This document shows positions 25,244 to 34,168 of a DNA stretch of 64,000 nt, in pieces. This stretch comes from S012-113 sp965368405 (GTDB lineage: Bacteria; Bacteroidota; Bacteroidia; Cytophagales; Cyclobacteriaceae). The stretch spans positions 1-64,000 of the forward strand of contig CBDUMS010000004.1 in assembly GCA_965368405.1 (NCBI GenBank), given 5' to 3'. The notes beneath the pieces were generated by a model, which was not told the origin of the DNA, did no database searches, and saw nothing but the letters and a program-made list of their open reading frames with translations. Each line of letters starts with the position of its first letter. Within the stretch, counting starts at the first letter, position 1. Both the position numbers and the translations under genes were made by a program.

Positions 25244-26227
25244 ATGACCAAAATCAAGTATTATTATAATGAGGAGACTTGCTCCTACGAACCGGTAGAG
25301 AGATCCTTAAAAAATAAGATTTTATTAGGTTTAGGCTACTTACTTATGGCGGCGCTGGTAAGCTCTGCAGGCCTCTACGCATTCTATAATTATAACCCAA
25401 CCCCGAAAGAAGACCTACTCGTTAGCAACAGAGAAAAGCTTGATATTCAGTGGGATATATTACAACATGAAATTGGCTTTATCAACGATGCAATTGCTGA
25501 CCTTCAAATGGATGACAACGAACTTCGTGAGATTCTGGAACTAAAAGATTTGCCTGAAGAGATTAGAAATGCCGGTATTGGTGGTGACAACCAAATAGCC
25601 AGCTTACAAAACCAGAACCTGAAGTTTGAGAATAAAATTGTTGATGCTTACCAAAAGATCTCAAAACTAAAGGCGCAACTTACTATACAGGGACTTTCGC
25701 TAGATACTATTGCCAAGTACGCTGATGCCCGAGATCACTACTGGGCTCACATTCCTGCTATCCAGCCGGTAGATCATAAAGACTTACGACGTTTCTCTCC
25801 AGTTTATGGAATGAGGCTTAACCCTGTATTGGGAAAATGGATGCCACATAAAGGACTTGACTTTATGGGTGAGCGCGGCATTCCGATTTACGCAACAGGC
25901 GACGGTGAAGTAGTCCTCGCTCAAATGACTTATGGCGGGTTCGGTAACCTTGTGGTAATTGACCATGGCTACGGTTATAAAACACGCTATGCCCACCTGA
26001 ACAGGATACAACCTTTTAATGTTAAGAAAGGCGACAAAGTGAAACGAGGGCAAGTAATTGGCTTTATGGGTTCTACCGGCAGATCGGCGGGACTTCATCT
26101 GCACTATGAAGTACTAAAGGATAATGTACAGGTTAACCCTATTGGCTTCTTCCAGTTAGAGCTTGACCATGAGTCGTACAAAAAGCTACTTCTTCTTGCA
26201 AAAGATAACGTAGCACCACTCGATTAA
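25244..26227 (+). CDS. LytM/M23-family peptidase, copy 2
   Basis: Also 327 residues and collinear with the preceding gene. The N-terminus IKYYYNEETCSYEPV is shared, followed by a membrane helix at about 28-48, a coiled coil and an M23 domain. Zinc ligands are in MPHKGLDFMG (H and D) and GLHLHYE. The domain-level similarity is clear, but the coiled-coil parts have diverged, so this is an old duplication. Both copies keep their ligands, so both may be active, possibly with different partners or as a heterodimer through the coiled coils. Confidence 0.92.
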   Translation: MTKIKYYYNEETCSYEPVERSLKNKILLGLGYLLMAALVSSAGLYAFYNYNPTPKEDLLVSNREKLDIQWDILQHEIGFINDAIADLQMDDNELREILELKDLPEEIRNAGIGGDNQIASLQNQNLKFENKIVDAYQKISKLKAQLTIQGLSLDTIAKYADARDHYWAHIPAIQPVDHKDLRRFSPVYGMRLNPVLGKWMPHKGLDFMGERGIPIYATGDGEVVLAQMTYGGFGNLVVIDHGYGYKTRYAHLNRIQPFNVKKGDKVKRGQVIGFMGSTGRSAGLHLHYEVLKDNVQVNPIGFFQLELDHESYKKLLLLAKDNVAPLD

Positions 26228-26282
26228 AATTAAATCCAGCATTTTTATTGTGATTAAACTGAGGTATCCTCTTTTTTGCAGG

Positions 26283-27485
26283 ATGCAGCAGCTCGCTAAA
26301 AATCTCTTGTTTATAATACTCCTATCTGGAGCATTTGCTGCCTGTAAAACACAGAAATCTGTTCCACAAAAAACAACAGTTGATGTTGTTGATAGCGCTG
26401 CAGTAACTCCGGTTGACACCATAATATTCAATGCTGATACTGTTGCTGTCCTAGCTGCCGACTCTTTGCCTTCAATCGATACATTATCTATTCCCTTAGA
26501 ACGTAAGGATAGTATCCGATTTGCAGCAGTGGGTGACATTATGCTGGGCACAAACTTTCCTGAGTCCTATTACCTCCCTCCTAACGAAGGACGGGAAATG
26601 TTGCAAGAAGTGACATCGGCCTTTTCCGATTCCGATATTGTATTTGGAAATCTAGAAGGTGTATTGCTCGATAGCGGTGGCACGCAGAAAGAATGCCGCA
26701 ACCCAAAAACGTGTTACTTATTTCGAAGTCCGGAGTATATGGGCGATAGGCTTGCCGAGGCTGGATTTAATCTTTTTAGTGTAGCGAATAACCACGCTGG
26801 AGACTTTGGGCCAGAAGGCAGAGCGAACACAAGCAAAGTTTTGGATAGCTTAGGCATACCACATGCCGGAAATATTGAACGGCCATACACCATCTTCGAG
26901 AAAGAAGGTATAACCTACGGATTTGCAGCATTTTCGCCGAATAAAGGAACGCCCAACATCAACGACCTAAAGGGAGCGATAAATATTGTTGCGCACTTAG
27001 ACAGCCTTACCGATATCATTATTATTTCTTTTCATGGTGGTGCCGAAGGAAGCAATTATACCAGCGTACCGAGAGAGCATGAATACTTTTATGGAGAAGA
27101 TCGAGGAGATGTATATAATTTCGCTCACACCCTCGTTGATGCCGGAGCGGATGTGATATTCGGTCATGGGCCCCATGTGCCCCGTGCAATTGACATTTAT
27201 AAAGATCGGTTTATTGCGTATAGCCTCGGTAATTTTGCGACCTACGCTCGTTTTAATCTAAGAGGACCTAATGGATTAGCACCTATTATTAAGTTGGTGA
27301 TGAATAATGAAGGTCGCTTTCTTTCAGGGCAAATATTATCTTACCGACAATATGGAAGAGGCGTTCCAAAACCCGATTTGAATAATGGTGCGGCTGAGCT
27401 AATTCGAGAACTTACAAAAAAAGACCTACCAGAAGTTGAAATAACCATTGATGAATCAGGTTTTATTTCCTATCTTCACCCTTAA
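26283..27485 (+). CDS. CapA-family lipoprotein (PgsA-type metallophosphoesterase fold)
   Basis: About 400 residues. The preferred start is ATG 26283 (MQQLAKNLLFIILLSG), giving a lipoprotein-like signal with a cysteine at AFAACKTQ; the upstream GTG at 26250 adds an unlikely extension. The CapA fold covers about 85-370. FAAVGDIMLGTNF supplies an Asp, DIVFGNLEGVLLD follows, FSVANNHAGDFG gives Asn-His, and ISFHGGAEGS and VIFGHGPHVPRAID give His residues. These proteins are linked to poly-gamma-glutamate or capsule synthesis in some bacteria; many have unknown substrates. The linker between signal and domain is rich in Ser, Thr, Val and Asp. No other capsule gene is adjacent. Confidence 0.85.
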   Translation: MQQLAKNLLFIILLSGAFAACKTQKSVPQKTTVDVVDSAAVTPVDTIIFNADTVAVLAADSLPSIDTLSIPLERKDSIRFAAVGDIMLGTNFPESYYLPPNEGREMLQEVTSAFSDSDIVFGNLEGVLLDSGGTQKECRNPKTCYLFRSPEYMGDRLAEAGFNLFSVANNHAGDFGPEGRANTSKVLDSLGIPHAGNIERPYTIFEKEGITYGFAAFSPNKGTPNINDLKGAINIVAHLDSLTDIIIISFHGGAEGSNYTSVPREHEYFYGEDRGDVYNFAHTLVDAGADVIFGHGPHVPRAIDIYKDRFIAYSLGNFATYARFNLRGPNGLAPIIKLVMNNEGRFLSGQILSYRQYGRGVPKPDLNNGAAELIRELTKKDLPEVEITIDESGFISYLHP

Positions 27486-27497
27486 ATTTAATATTGA

Positions 27498-27833
27498 ATG
27501 CCCTACAAAGAAAGAGAGATTGAGAAAGTATATTTTACCATCGGTGAAGTCGCTGAAGAGTTTAATGTAGCAACCTCCCTAATACGATTTTGGGAAAGTG
27601 AATTTGAAGTTCTCAACCCTAAAAAGAACAAAAAGGGCAATCGACAGTTCACTCGCTCTGATATTGAAAAGCTTAGATTAATCTATCATCTTGTTAAGGA
27701 GCGTGGTTTTACCCTTCAAGGTGCCAAAGAGATGTTGAACAACAACCCGGGCGAACTTCAGGATAAAATGGAGATGATAGAATCCCTTCAGAAGGTGAAA
27801 AGTTTTATCCTTCAACTTAAAGAGCAGCTTTAG
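27498..27833 (+). CDS. MerR-family transcriptional regulator
   Basis: A 111-residue protein with a MerR DNA-binding domain: YFTIGEVAEEFNVATSLIRFW is helix-turn-helix plus start of wing (shown only to the twentieth residue in reading), then NRQFTRSDIEKLRLIYHLV. The C-terminal 35 residues form a short coiled coil for dimerisation, with no cysteine-rich or effector domain. The effector is therefore unknown, and it may act as a constitutive nucleoid-type regulator. The gene lies between capA-like and dprA with gaps of 12 and 3 nt, indicating cotranscription. Confidence 0.9.
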   Translation: MPYKEREIEKVYFTIGEVAEEFNVATSLIRFWESEFEVLNPKKNKKGNRQFTRSDIEKLRLIYHLVKERGFTLQGAKEMLNNNPGELQDKMEMIESLQKVKSFILQLKEQL

Positions 27834-27836
27834 AGA

Positions 27837-28937
27837 ATGCAGGAAGAGAGGCTGTTTCAGTTGGCTCTTACATTGGTACCAGGGTTAGGCGACGTACTGG
27901 TCAAAACTTTAGTTAGTTACCTGGGTAGCGCGGCGTCCGTATTTCAAGCTTCTATTCCTAAATTAGTAAAGGTGCCAGGCATAGGCCCAAATCTTGCCCG
28001 AAGCATATTAAACTTCGATTTAAGTCTAGCGGAGCAGGAACTAGAACAAATTGACAATAAGCAGATTCAGTTTTATTTCTATACTGATGAAAAGTATCCA
28101 CAGCGGTTAAAAAATATTTACGATGCACCTGCCTTACTCTATCTATCGGGTAATGCAGAATTAAACCACAGCAGAACCCTTGCTATAGTAGGTACTCGTA
28201 ATGCAACGGACCATGGTAAGGGGTTCGTGAGAGAATTGGTTAAGGACCTAACCGCATCTAATATAATTATCGTCTCAGGTTTAGCTTATGGCATCGATAT
28301 TGAAGCACACAAAGCAGCTTTAAAATACGATATTCCAACAATAGGCGTTTTAGCATCAGGACTAAACACAATATATCCTCAATTACATGCTAAATATGCG
28401 CGTAAAATGATTGAAAATGGAGGTTTAGTAAGTGAGTACTCGCTAGCTACTGGGCTCGATCCGGCAAGATTCCCTGCCCGTAATAGAATTATTGCGGGAT
28501 TGTCTGATGCCACTCTCGTAGTTGAGGCAGGCAATAAGGGAGGCGCCTTAATTACTGCTGATCTCGCTAGTGGCTACGATCGAGAAGTCTTTGCTGTTCC
28601 CGGCAGATATAACGATCCTTACTCCTACGGATGTAATCAGCTGATTAAAAACAATATTGCACAGTCAATTACTTCTGCCGAAGATATCCAGTATTATATG
28701 CATTGGCCAGAAGTTCTGGATTCTACAGAAAATATAGCTGTTCTAGATGAAGCTACCTTTAGTCAGGATGAATGGGCGGTTATAAGTACCATTAAAAAAT
28801 ATGGAAACGGTATCCATATTGACGAATTATGTTGGAAGTCTAAAATCCAGTCGACAGAAATTGCCAGCATTTTATTGAACCTCGAGTTCCGTGGAATCGT
28901 TAATTCATTACCCGGAAAGAAGTATGCCCTCAATTAA
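27837..28937 (+). CDS. dprA: DNA-processing protein DprA
   Basis: A 366-residue DprA/Smf, which binds incoming single-stranded DNA and loads RecA in natural transformation. Helix-hairpin-helix-like sequence near 30-60 (VPGIGPNLARSIL), then the extended Rossmann fold at about 105-305: LAIVGTRNATDHGKG, IIVSGLAYGIDIEAH, IGVLASGLNTIYPQ, FPARNRIIAGLSDATLVVE and GALITADLASGYDREVFAVPG. A winged-helix-like C-terminus follows at about 310-366. All conserved blocks are present. The DnaJ-like gene starts on the last base of its stop (TAATG), so the two are translationally coupled. No competence genes other than this are in the window. Confidence 0.96.
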   Translation: MQEERLFQLALTLVPGLGDVLVKTLVSYLGSAASVFQASIPKLVKVPGIGPNLARSILNFDLSLAEQELEQIDNKQIQFYFYTDEKYPQRLKNIYDAPALLYLSGNAELNHSRTLAIVGTRNATDHGKGFVRELVKDLTASNIIIVSGLAYGIDIEAHKAALKYDIPTIGVLASGLNTIYPQLHAKYARKMIENGGLVSEYSLATGLDPARFPARNRIIAGLSDATLVVEAGNKGGALITADLASGYDREVFAVPGRYNDPYSYGCNQLIKNNIAQSITSAEDIQYYMHWPEVLDSTENIAVLDEATFSQDEWAVISTIKKYGNGIHIDELCWKSKIQSTEIASILLNLEFRGIVNSLPGKKYALN

Positions 28938-30067
28938 TGCTACCTGATTACTATTCCATACTCGGCGTAAGTAAAGATGCCTCCTACTTGGAGATAAAGG
29001 CCGCCTATCGCAGCCTCGCCAAAGAGCACCACCCCGACAAGCATGGCGGTGATAAGGACAAAGAGCAGCTCTTTAAAATCATCAATGAGGCTTATAGTGT
29101 TTTATCGCATACAGATTCTAAACTTTCTTATGACAAGCGTCGAGAATGGGAGGTTGCGCACCCATATCCGAAATATAGCCCACCAACCCCACCACCTCCT
29201 ACCTACAGACCACCGCAGCAGCCCTATCAATACGCACCGCGTACAAGTAGATACACCTCTGAAAAATACGTCTACTCCAAATGGACATTGATGTATGGTA
29301 AAATTTTCGTAGTGCTATTAATCATGTTTGTGGTACTAATGCCCATAATGCTCGAATATAGTTTCTCAAATTACTTCTATAACAAGGGCCTTCAGGCATT
29401 GGCCCAAAAAGACTATTTCGAGGCCGAAAATAACTTTGTTCAGGCTATGCGTGACCTTGGTGGTAGTAATACGGCAGCTGCCATAAAAGGAGCCGAATTA
29501 AAACTGCATTTTAACTCTAATTTTGAGGCACTAAGCTATGTAAAGGCGGGTTTAGGTTTTGCCGAAACAACTCCACAAAGGGCAAGACTGTACTACTTAT
29601 ATGGCCTTGCCAGCAAGAAGCTTCACCGCATGGAAGACTCGAATGACGCCTTTCAAGCTGCCTTACGCTATGGCTATAACAGAGATAGTGTCTATTTATC
29701 CTTGGCTCCCTTATATGCCTATGAGTTAAAAGCATATCCTGAGGCAATTGCCAGCTATGATAGCTTAATTGCTTATTATCCGGATGAATATGATCATTAC
29801 GTGCATCGTGGTTTTTGTTACCAGAAAATCAATGAACATATTCGGGCCATTAATGATTTGAACACCTTCATGGATAAGAGAGGAGTCGATGGGTCTGCCA
29901 TGTATCTGAAGGCTGTGTCGCAGGTAAGTTTAAACGAGATGGATAGTGCATGCGCGAACTTCCAGCAATCTCTCGATTTAGGTATTGCTAATGCGAGTAC
30001 CTTTCTAAAATTATACTGCGATCCTGATTCTGCGAAGATCGAGTACCCATCTGCCAATCCTTTTTAA
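28937..30067 (+). CDS. J-domain/transmembrane/TPR protein
   Basis: A 376-residue protein. An N-terminal J domain covers about 3-68, with the HPD motif intact at H32-P33-D34, so it can stimulate a DnaK ATPase. A proline-rich linker (YSPPTPPPPTYRPPQQPYQ) spans about 78-100, a single membrane helix is at about 115-138, and four or more tetratricopeptide repeats fill about 145-370. With the J domain cytoplasmic, the TPRs would face the periplasm. It lacks the zinc and peptide-binding domains of DnaJ proper, so it is not a general chaperone. It overlaps dprA by 1 nt and shares 4 nt of stop (TTAA) with the convergent lyase gene. Confidence 0.88.
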   Translation: MLPDYYSILGVSKDASYLEIKAAYRSLAKEHHPDKHGGDKDKEQLFKIINEAYSVLSHTDSKLSYDKRREWEVAHPYPKYSPPTPPPPTYRPPQQPYQYAPRTSRYTSEKYVYSKWTLMYGKIFVVLLIMFVVLMPIMLEYSFSNYFYNKGLQALAQKDYFEAENNFVQAMRDLGGSNTAAAIKGAELKLHFNSNFEALSYVKAGLGFAETTPQRARLYYLYGLASKKLHRMEDSNDAFQAALRYGYNRDSVYLSLAPLYAYELKAYPEAIASYDSLIAYYPDEYDHYVHRGFCYQKINEHIRAINDLNTFMDKRGVDGSAMYLKAVSQVSLNEMDSACANFQQSLDLGIANASTFLKLYCDPDSAKIEYPSANPF

Positions 30068-30924
30068 TCGTTCTGATTAAAAACGGTATTTGCTAATTCT
30101 TCAGCTCTTGTAAAAGCTTCTATGTCAAGATCATGATTATAGCCCATTTCTGAAGCAATTTGAATAATATTTCGCGTGTTTAGGTTTCCTACCAGCTCAT
30201 CTTTAGCAAATGGGCAACCTCCAAATCCTAGAATAGCCCCATCTAATCGGCGACAGCCTGCATTTAATGCAGCTCTAACTTTGTCTTCGGCATTTTTAGG
30301 GCTCGCATGAAGATGTAAACCCCACTCGACTTTATTGTTTACTGAAGCTACAGTTTTAAATACATCTTCGATTTCTTTGGGACTAGCCAAACCTACCGTA
30401 TCTGAAATTGAAATAATCTGAACTCCAAGAGAAATAAGGATATCTGCAAACTGCGCTACAATTTTAGCCTCGTAAGGATCATCATAGGGGTTACCGAATC
30501 CCATGGATAAGTAGACTACCAATTCCTTATTTGCTTTTTGGCATTTTTCGGTAATCACTACCAGCTCCTCAAGCGATTGCACAATGGTTTTATTGCTGTT
30601 TTTTAGTTGAAATGTCTCTGAGACAGAAAGCGGATAGCCTATATAACGTATTCTCTCATGGGTAATGGCTGTCTCTGCCCCTCGCAAGTTTGCCACAATC
30701 GCCAAAAGCTGAGATGAGGACTGTTTTAGTCTTGGTAATAGGTCGCTGGTGTCACTCATTTGCGGAACCGCTTTGGGTGACACGAAACTCCCAAAATCAA
30801 TTGTGTGAAAGCCTACTTCAAGGAGAACATTAAGATAATCAATTTTCGTAGTGGTAGGAATGAAACGCTCTATACCTTGCATTGCATCACGCGGGCACTC
30901 AATTACTTTAATCTTATTGTCCAT
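30064..30924 (-). CDS. HMG-CoA lyase-like aldolase (HMGL family)
   Basis: A 286-residue TIM-barrel enzyme. ECPRDAMQG is the family's E-x-P-R-D-x-x-Q block with the metal and catalytic residues, LHLHASP supplies two metal-binding histidines, and GFGGCPFA is the characteristic glycine-rich loop carrying the catalytic cysteine. The HMG-CoA lyase reaction (to acetyl-CoA and acetoacetate) is most likely, which with leucine degradation would link to the E1-type dehydrogenase at 13356 and the thiolase at 3053. Aldolases of this superfamily with other substrates are not excluded. It starts 4 nt after the stop of the T9SS gene upstream on the same strand. Confidence 0.85.
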   Translation of the reverse strand: MDNKIKVIECPRDAMQGIERFIPTTTKIDYLNVLLEVGFHTIDFGSFVSPKAVPQMSDTSDLLPRLKQSSSQLLAIVANLRGAETAITHERIRYIGYPLSVSETFQLKNSNKTIVQSLEELVVITEKCQKANKELVVYLSMGFGNPYDDPYEAKIVAQFADILISLGVQIISISDTVGLASPKEIEDVFKTVASVNNKVEWGLHLHASPKNAEDKVRAALNAGCRRLDGAILGFGGCPFAKDELVGNLNTRNIIQIASEMGYNHDLDIEAFTRAEELANTVFNQND

Positions 30925-30928
30925 ATCG

Positions 30929-33900
30929 TTATTCGTTCATTAACTGAATCCATCCACTGCAAATCTCGCCATTATAGAGCAAGGCTTCATAAAAGTAAAC
31001 TCCTCCGGATAGGTTCTCGCCACTCCAATCATTCTTATATTCATCCGCTTTAAATACTTGAGTGCCCCAACGTGTATAGATTCTAAGCCCAATGGGTTGT
31101 GCAGATGTGACTTTCAAAACGTCATTAAAACCATCATTATTTCGGGTGAGTACGTTAGGAATCATAATCTGAGTTATTTGGACGGGGATAACTATACTCT
31201 TTTCACAAATATTGTTGGTGAGTTTGGCAACCACTTGATAATTACCATCTGTCTCATAGGTATAATCAAATTCTGAAACATCACTTACCGTCCCATCCCC
31301 TAGTGACCAGGAAACTCCTGTAATATTTTCGGATTCGTTAGATAAACGTATAGTCCTACTGCCTTGGCAAATATTTATTTCTTCAATAGAAATTACCGGT
31401 ATAATTTCTGGGATCACGTTAATAGTTAGTGAATCGTAATATTCACAACCATTATAATTAATTACTTGAACAGAATACGTTATTGAGTCTTGCGGGGTTG
31501 CTATCGGATTTGCAATAGTAGGATCACTCAGTCCTTCTGTTGGTGACCACAAGTATTCATTTCCGCCGGTTGCTGATAACTGAACGCTTGTTCCTCCACA
31601 TATATCTGCATCAGACGAAATAGAAAAGTTCGGGTTCACTACCTCTATGGTGGTATAATCAAAATCTTCGGCAATACAGGTATTCGGGTCGTAAGCTCTA
31701 AGTTCTACCTCGTAGGTTCCCTCCTTTTTATAAGTATGAACAATCGTGTCTTGAGTAAAAACAGATCGCGTAGAACCATCACCAAAATCCCATTCGTAGA
31801 TTTCACCGGCTGTACTTTTATTTTCAAAGACAACAGTTAACGGCTCACAACCTAAATCCACCCCTGGATCCGTTAATTCAAGATTATTAGTTTGAATCTT
31901 AGCCCGCAGAGAAGCCAGATCGAATTTAAAAACGGCATTATTGCAGCCAATGCTGCCGTTTGCTTCTGAATAGGCACCAGGAGTTGTTGGAAATGTAGAG
32001 TCACCTCCACAGCTGGCGCAAACAGAATGGTATACTATGCCGTTTTTATCAAAACGGCTCGTTCCGCCATCAACATGAACATTGGCACTTGCATTACCTA
32101 AATGTGTGGCATACAATAACTCTGTAGCATCACCTAACAGTACCATAAGATAAAAAGAAGAACCATCGCTCTCAGGTTGGTAAGCATCGTTGGTAATAGG
32201 TAAACCGAATGTATTTAATGTAAAGTATCCTGCATCTGGATCTACATTTAACCCGGGACTACCCCAACCTGACAAATAAATATTATTACAGTCGTTCACA
32301 AGAAAAGCTGTTAGCGAAATTGCGGGTTGCGTAGTTCCTTCTTTATTTATAACAGTTGAAAAAATTGAGTTTTCTAAGTTGCTGCTTAGTTTGTGTATAA
32401 ATTGTCCTCCATTACCATTACTATATTTACCCGATGTTATGGGATAATTGCCTAAGGTTTGACCAGCAAGGTAAACACTACCACTTGCATCCAAATCCAT
32501 AAAGAAAGTCTGGTCGTATGTCGAGGTTCCGACGAATGAGCTGGCAAGGAGCGATTCCCCATTCTGAGAAAGTTTAGCTACCCAACCATCGACATCACCG
32601 CCAATTACAGTTTGATATGTGTTAATTGTTGTAGGAAAATCATAGCTAGAGCTTCCTCCTGCAACATAAATCTCTTCATTGGGACCTAGCTTAATAGAAA
32701 GGGCAACATCGGTCTGCTGTCCTCCCAAGAGGGTGCTAAAATTAAGAGCACTTAAATCGGGCTTCAAACTAAATACTATTGCATCGGTATTACCATTATA
32801 GTTTGCATCGATTGGGTTCATTAATGGGAAGTCGTCGGAATCGGTTCTGCTGGCTACCAAAATATTGCCATTAGAATCAAAGTTTATATCCCCTCTCGAC
32901 TCATCGCCGTAATTCCTAACAAGATTACTTAAGCTACGCAAAACTCCATCATTATTACTTCCTCCAACATATGTTGAGCCTAATAGCTCAGTCCCATCAT
33001 TGCTTAATTTGGCAACAAATAAATCGCTTCCACCTGACATATTAACACCTGATATTACTGAAGTCTCAATTCCTCCATTGAACTCTCGATCAAATGCGGT
33101 TGCTGTTGTAGGAAAATCGGCAGAGGAGGTCACCCCCAAAATGAGGAGATCTCCATTATCGTCAACAATTAGGCTCTGGGGCACATCCGTTCCTGCTCCA
33201 CCTAAATATGTTGCATAGAGAAGGTTCTGGCCAACGGAGTCAAACTTAAGTATGGCGACATCCCAACCACCTCCCGACTCTATCTGATAAGCTCCCGGTG
33301 TTGTTGGGAATGGAGGAAGTACATCTGTGCCTCGAATTGTTGTGGTAATTCCTCCAGCGTAGGCATTTCCCTTGTTATCAAAGGTTGCTGTATTACCCCA
33401 ATTATCCGAAGGCGATCCTGAGTAGGTTGAAAATACGAGTAAGGGATCGATAATTACCGATTCTCCTTCAACAAGATCATCCTCTAATTTAAAAGAGACT
33501 ATATCATCTTGTAAGGTATAATTAGCCTTTATCGTTCTTTGCTGGTCATCACAGAAAGCATAACTCGCTGGTATCTGCTCAATAAGACTAGAATAAGGGA
33601 GTTCTACTTCGAGCCGACCATCTTGCAGCTGAATTCTATCTGCGCCCTTGTATTGGATTTGGACGCAGGAAGGGTCAACAGAAGTCTGAAGAACCAGATC
33701 GTATTTTAAACCTTGACTCGTTGACGAGAGAATCAAGTCAACATCATTATATAAGTCCTGTATTTTAATGGTTTTATAAGCTCGAGCACCCTTTATCCAG
33801 ACATCTTCATCCATACCCGTAAAAAAACTGTAATGGGTGGGTTGTTGTTCTAGAGCAGTAAATGTTGCATTAGTATTTGCCCCTAAGAATTCTAGTTTGA

Positions 33901-34168
33901 CTGCGATAAAATCCAACGAATCAGGCCGATCGATGTCATTTAAGTGCGAAGAGTGATTCTGATTTTGACTGGGGTCGTTAAAGTTAAAGGTGAGACCCTG
34001 TTCTTCCACGAAAAGGGTTCCGCCTGGAATACTGGTATAAAAATGAACAGTTTGAGGAAACTGACCTTTGTTCTCAATGAAAACAATTTCCGCAGATTCT
34101 TGCGCAGCAACATGGACGCCACTGCCCAGAAAAAGAATACATAAGAGAGATAATATCTTTCTATTCAC
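30929..34168 (-). CDS. T9SS type B cargo with SBBP beta-propeller and PKD domains
   Basis: A 1079-residue secreted protein with a signal peptide (LSLLCILFLGSGVHVAAQ). The N-terminal region begins with IVFIENKGQFP (DUF7948-like), then come six or more SBBP-type beta-propeller repeats recognised by motifs such as YATYLGG, GSTYVGGS and FSTLLGGQ. A PKD-like domain around 780-850 has YEWDFGDGS. A second PKD-like module lies near 960-1010. The last 80 residues (PNVLTRNNDGFNDVLKV, then IYTRWGTQVF and GGVYFYEALL) are the gliding-associated type B C-terminal domain for T9SS export. The protein is thus predicted to be surface-attached or released. It overlaps the permease gene by 8 nt. Confidence 0.9.
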   Translation of the reverse strand: MNRKILSLLCILFLGSGVHVAAQESAEIVFIENKGQFPQTVHFYTSIPGGTLFVEEQGLTFNFNDPSQNQNHSSHLNDIDRPDSLDFIAVKLEFLGANTNATFTALEQQPTHYSFFTGMDEDVWIKGARAYKTIKIQDLYNDVDLILSSTSQGLKYDLVLQTSVDPSCVQIQYKGADRIQLQDGRLEVELPYSSLIEQIPASYAFCDDQQRTIKANYTLQDDIVSFKLEDDLVEGESVIIDPLLVFSTYSGSPSDNWGNTATFDNKGNAYAGGITTTIRGTDVLPPFPTTPGAYQIESGGGWDVAILKFDSVGQNLLYATYLGGAGTDVPQSLIVDDNGDLLILGVTSSADFPTTATAFDREFNGGIETSVISGVNMSGGSDLFVAKLSNDGTELLGSTYVGGSNNDGVLRSLSNLVRNYGDESRGDINFDSNGNILVASRTDSDDFPLMNPIDANYNGNTDAIVFSLKPDLSALNFSTLLGGQQTDVALSIKLGPNEEIYVAGGSSSYDFPTTINTYQTVIGGDVDGWVAKLSQNGESLLASSFVGTSTYDQTFFMDLDASGSVYLAGQTLGNYPITSGKYSNGNGGQFIHKLSSNLENSIFSTVINKEGTTQPAISLTAFLVNDCNNIYLSGWGSPGLNVDPDAGYFTLNTFGLPITNDAYQPESDGSSFYLMVLLGDATELLYATHLGNASANVHVDGGTSRFDKNGIVYHSVCASCGGDSTFPTTPGAYSEANGSIGCNNAVFKFDLASLRAKIQTNNLELTDPGVDLGCEPLTVVFENKSTAGEIYEWDFGDGSTRSVFTQDTIVHTYKKEGTYEVELRAYDPNTCIAEDFDYTTIEVVNPNFSISSDADICGGTSVQLSATGGNEYLWSPTEGLSDPTIANPIATPQDSITYSVQVINYNGCEYYDSLTINVIPEIIPVISIEEINICQGSRTIRLSNESENITGVSWSLGDGTVSDVSEFDYTYETDGNYQVVAKLTNNICEKSIVIPVQITQIMIPNVLTRNNDGFNDVLKVTSAQPIGLRIYTRWGTQVFKADEYKNDWSGENLSGGVYFYEALLYNGEICSGWIQLMNE

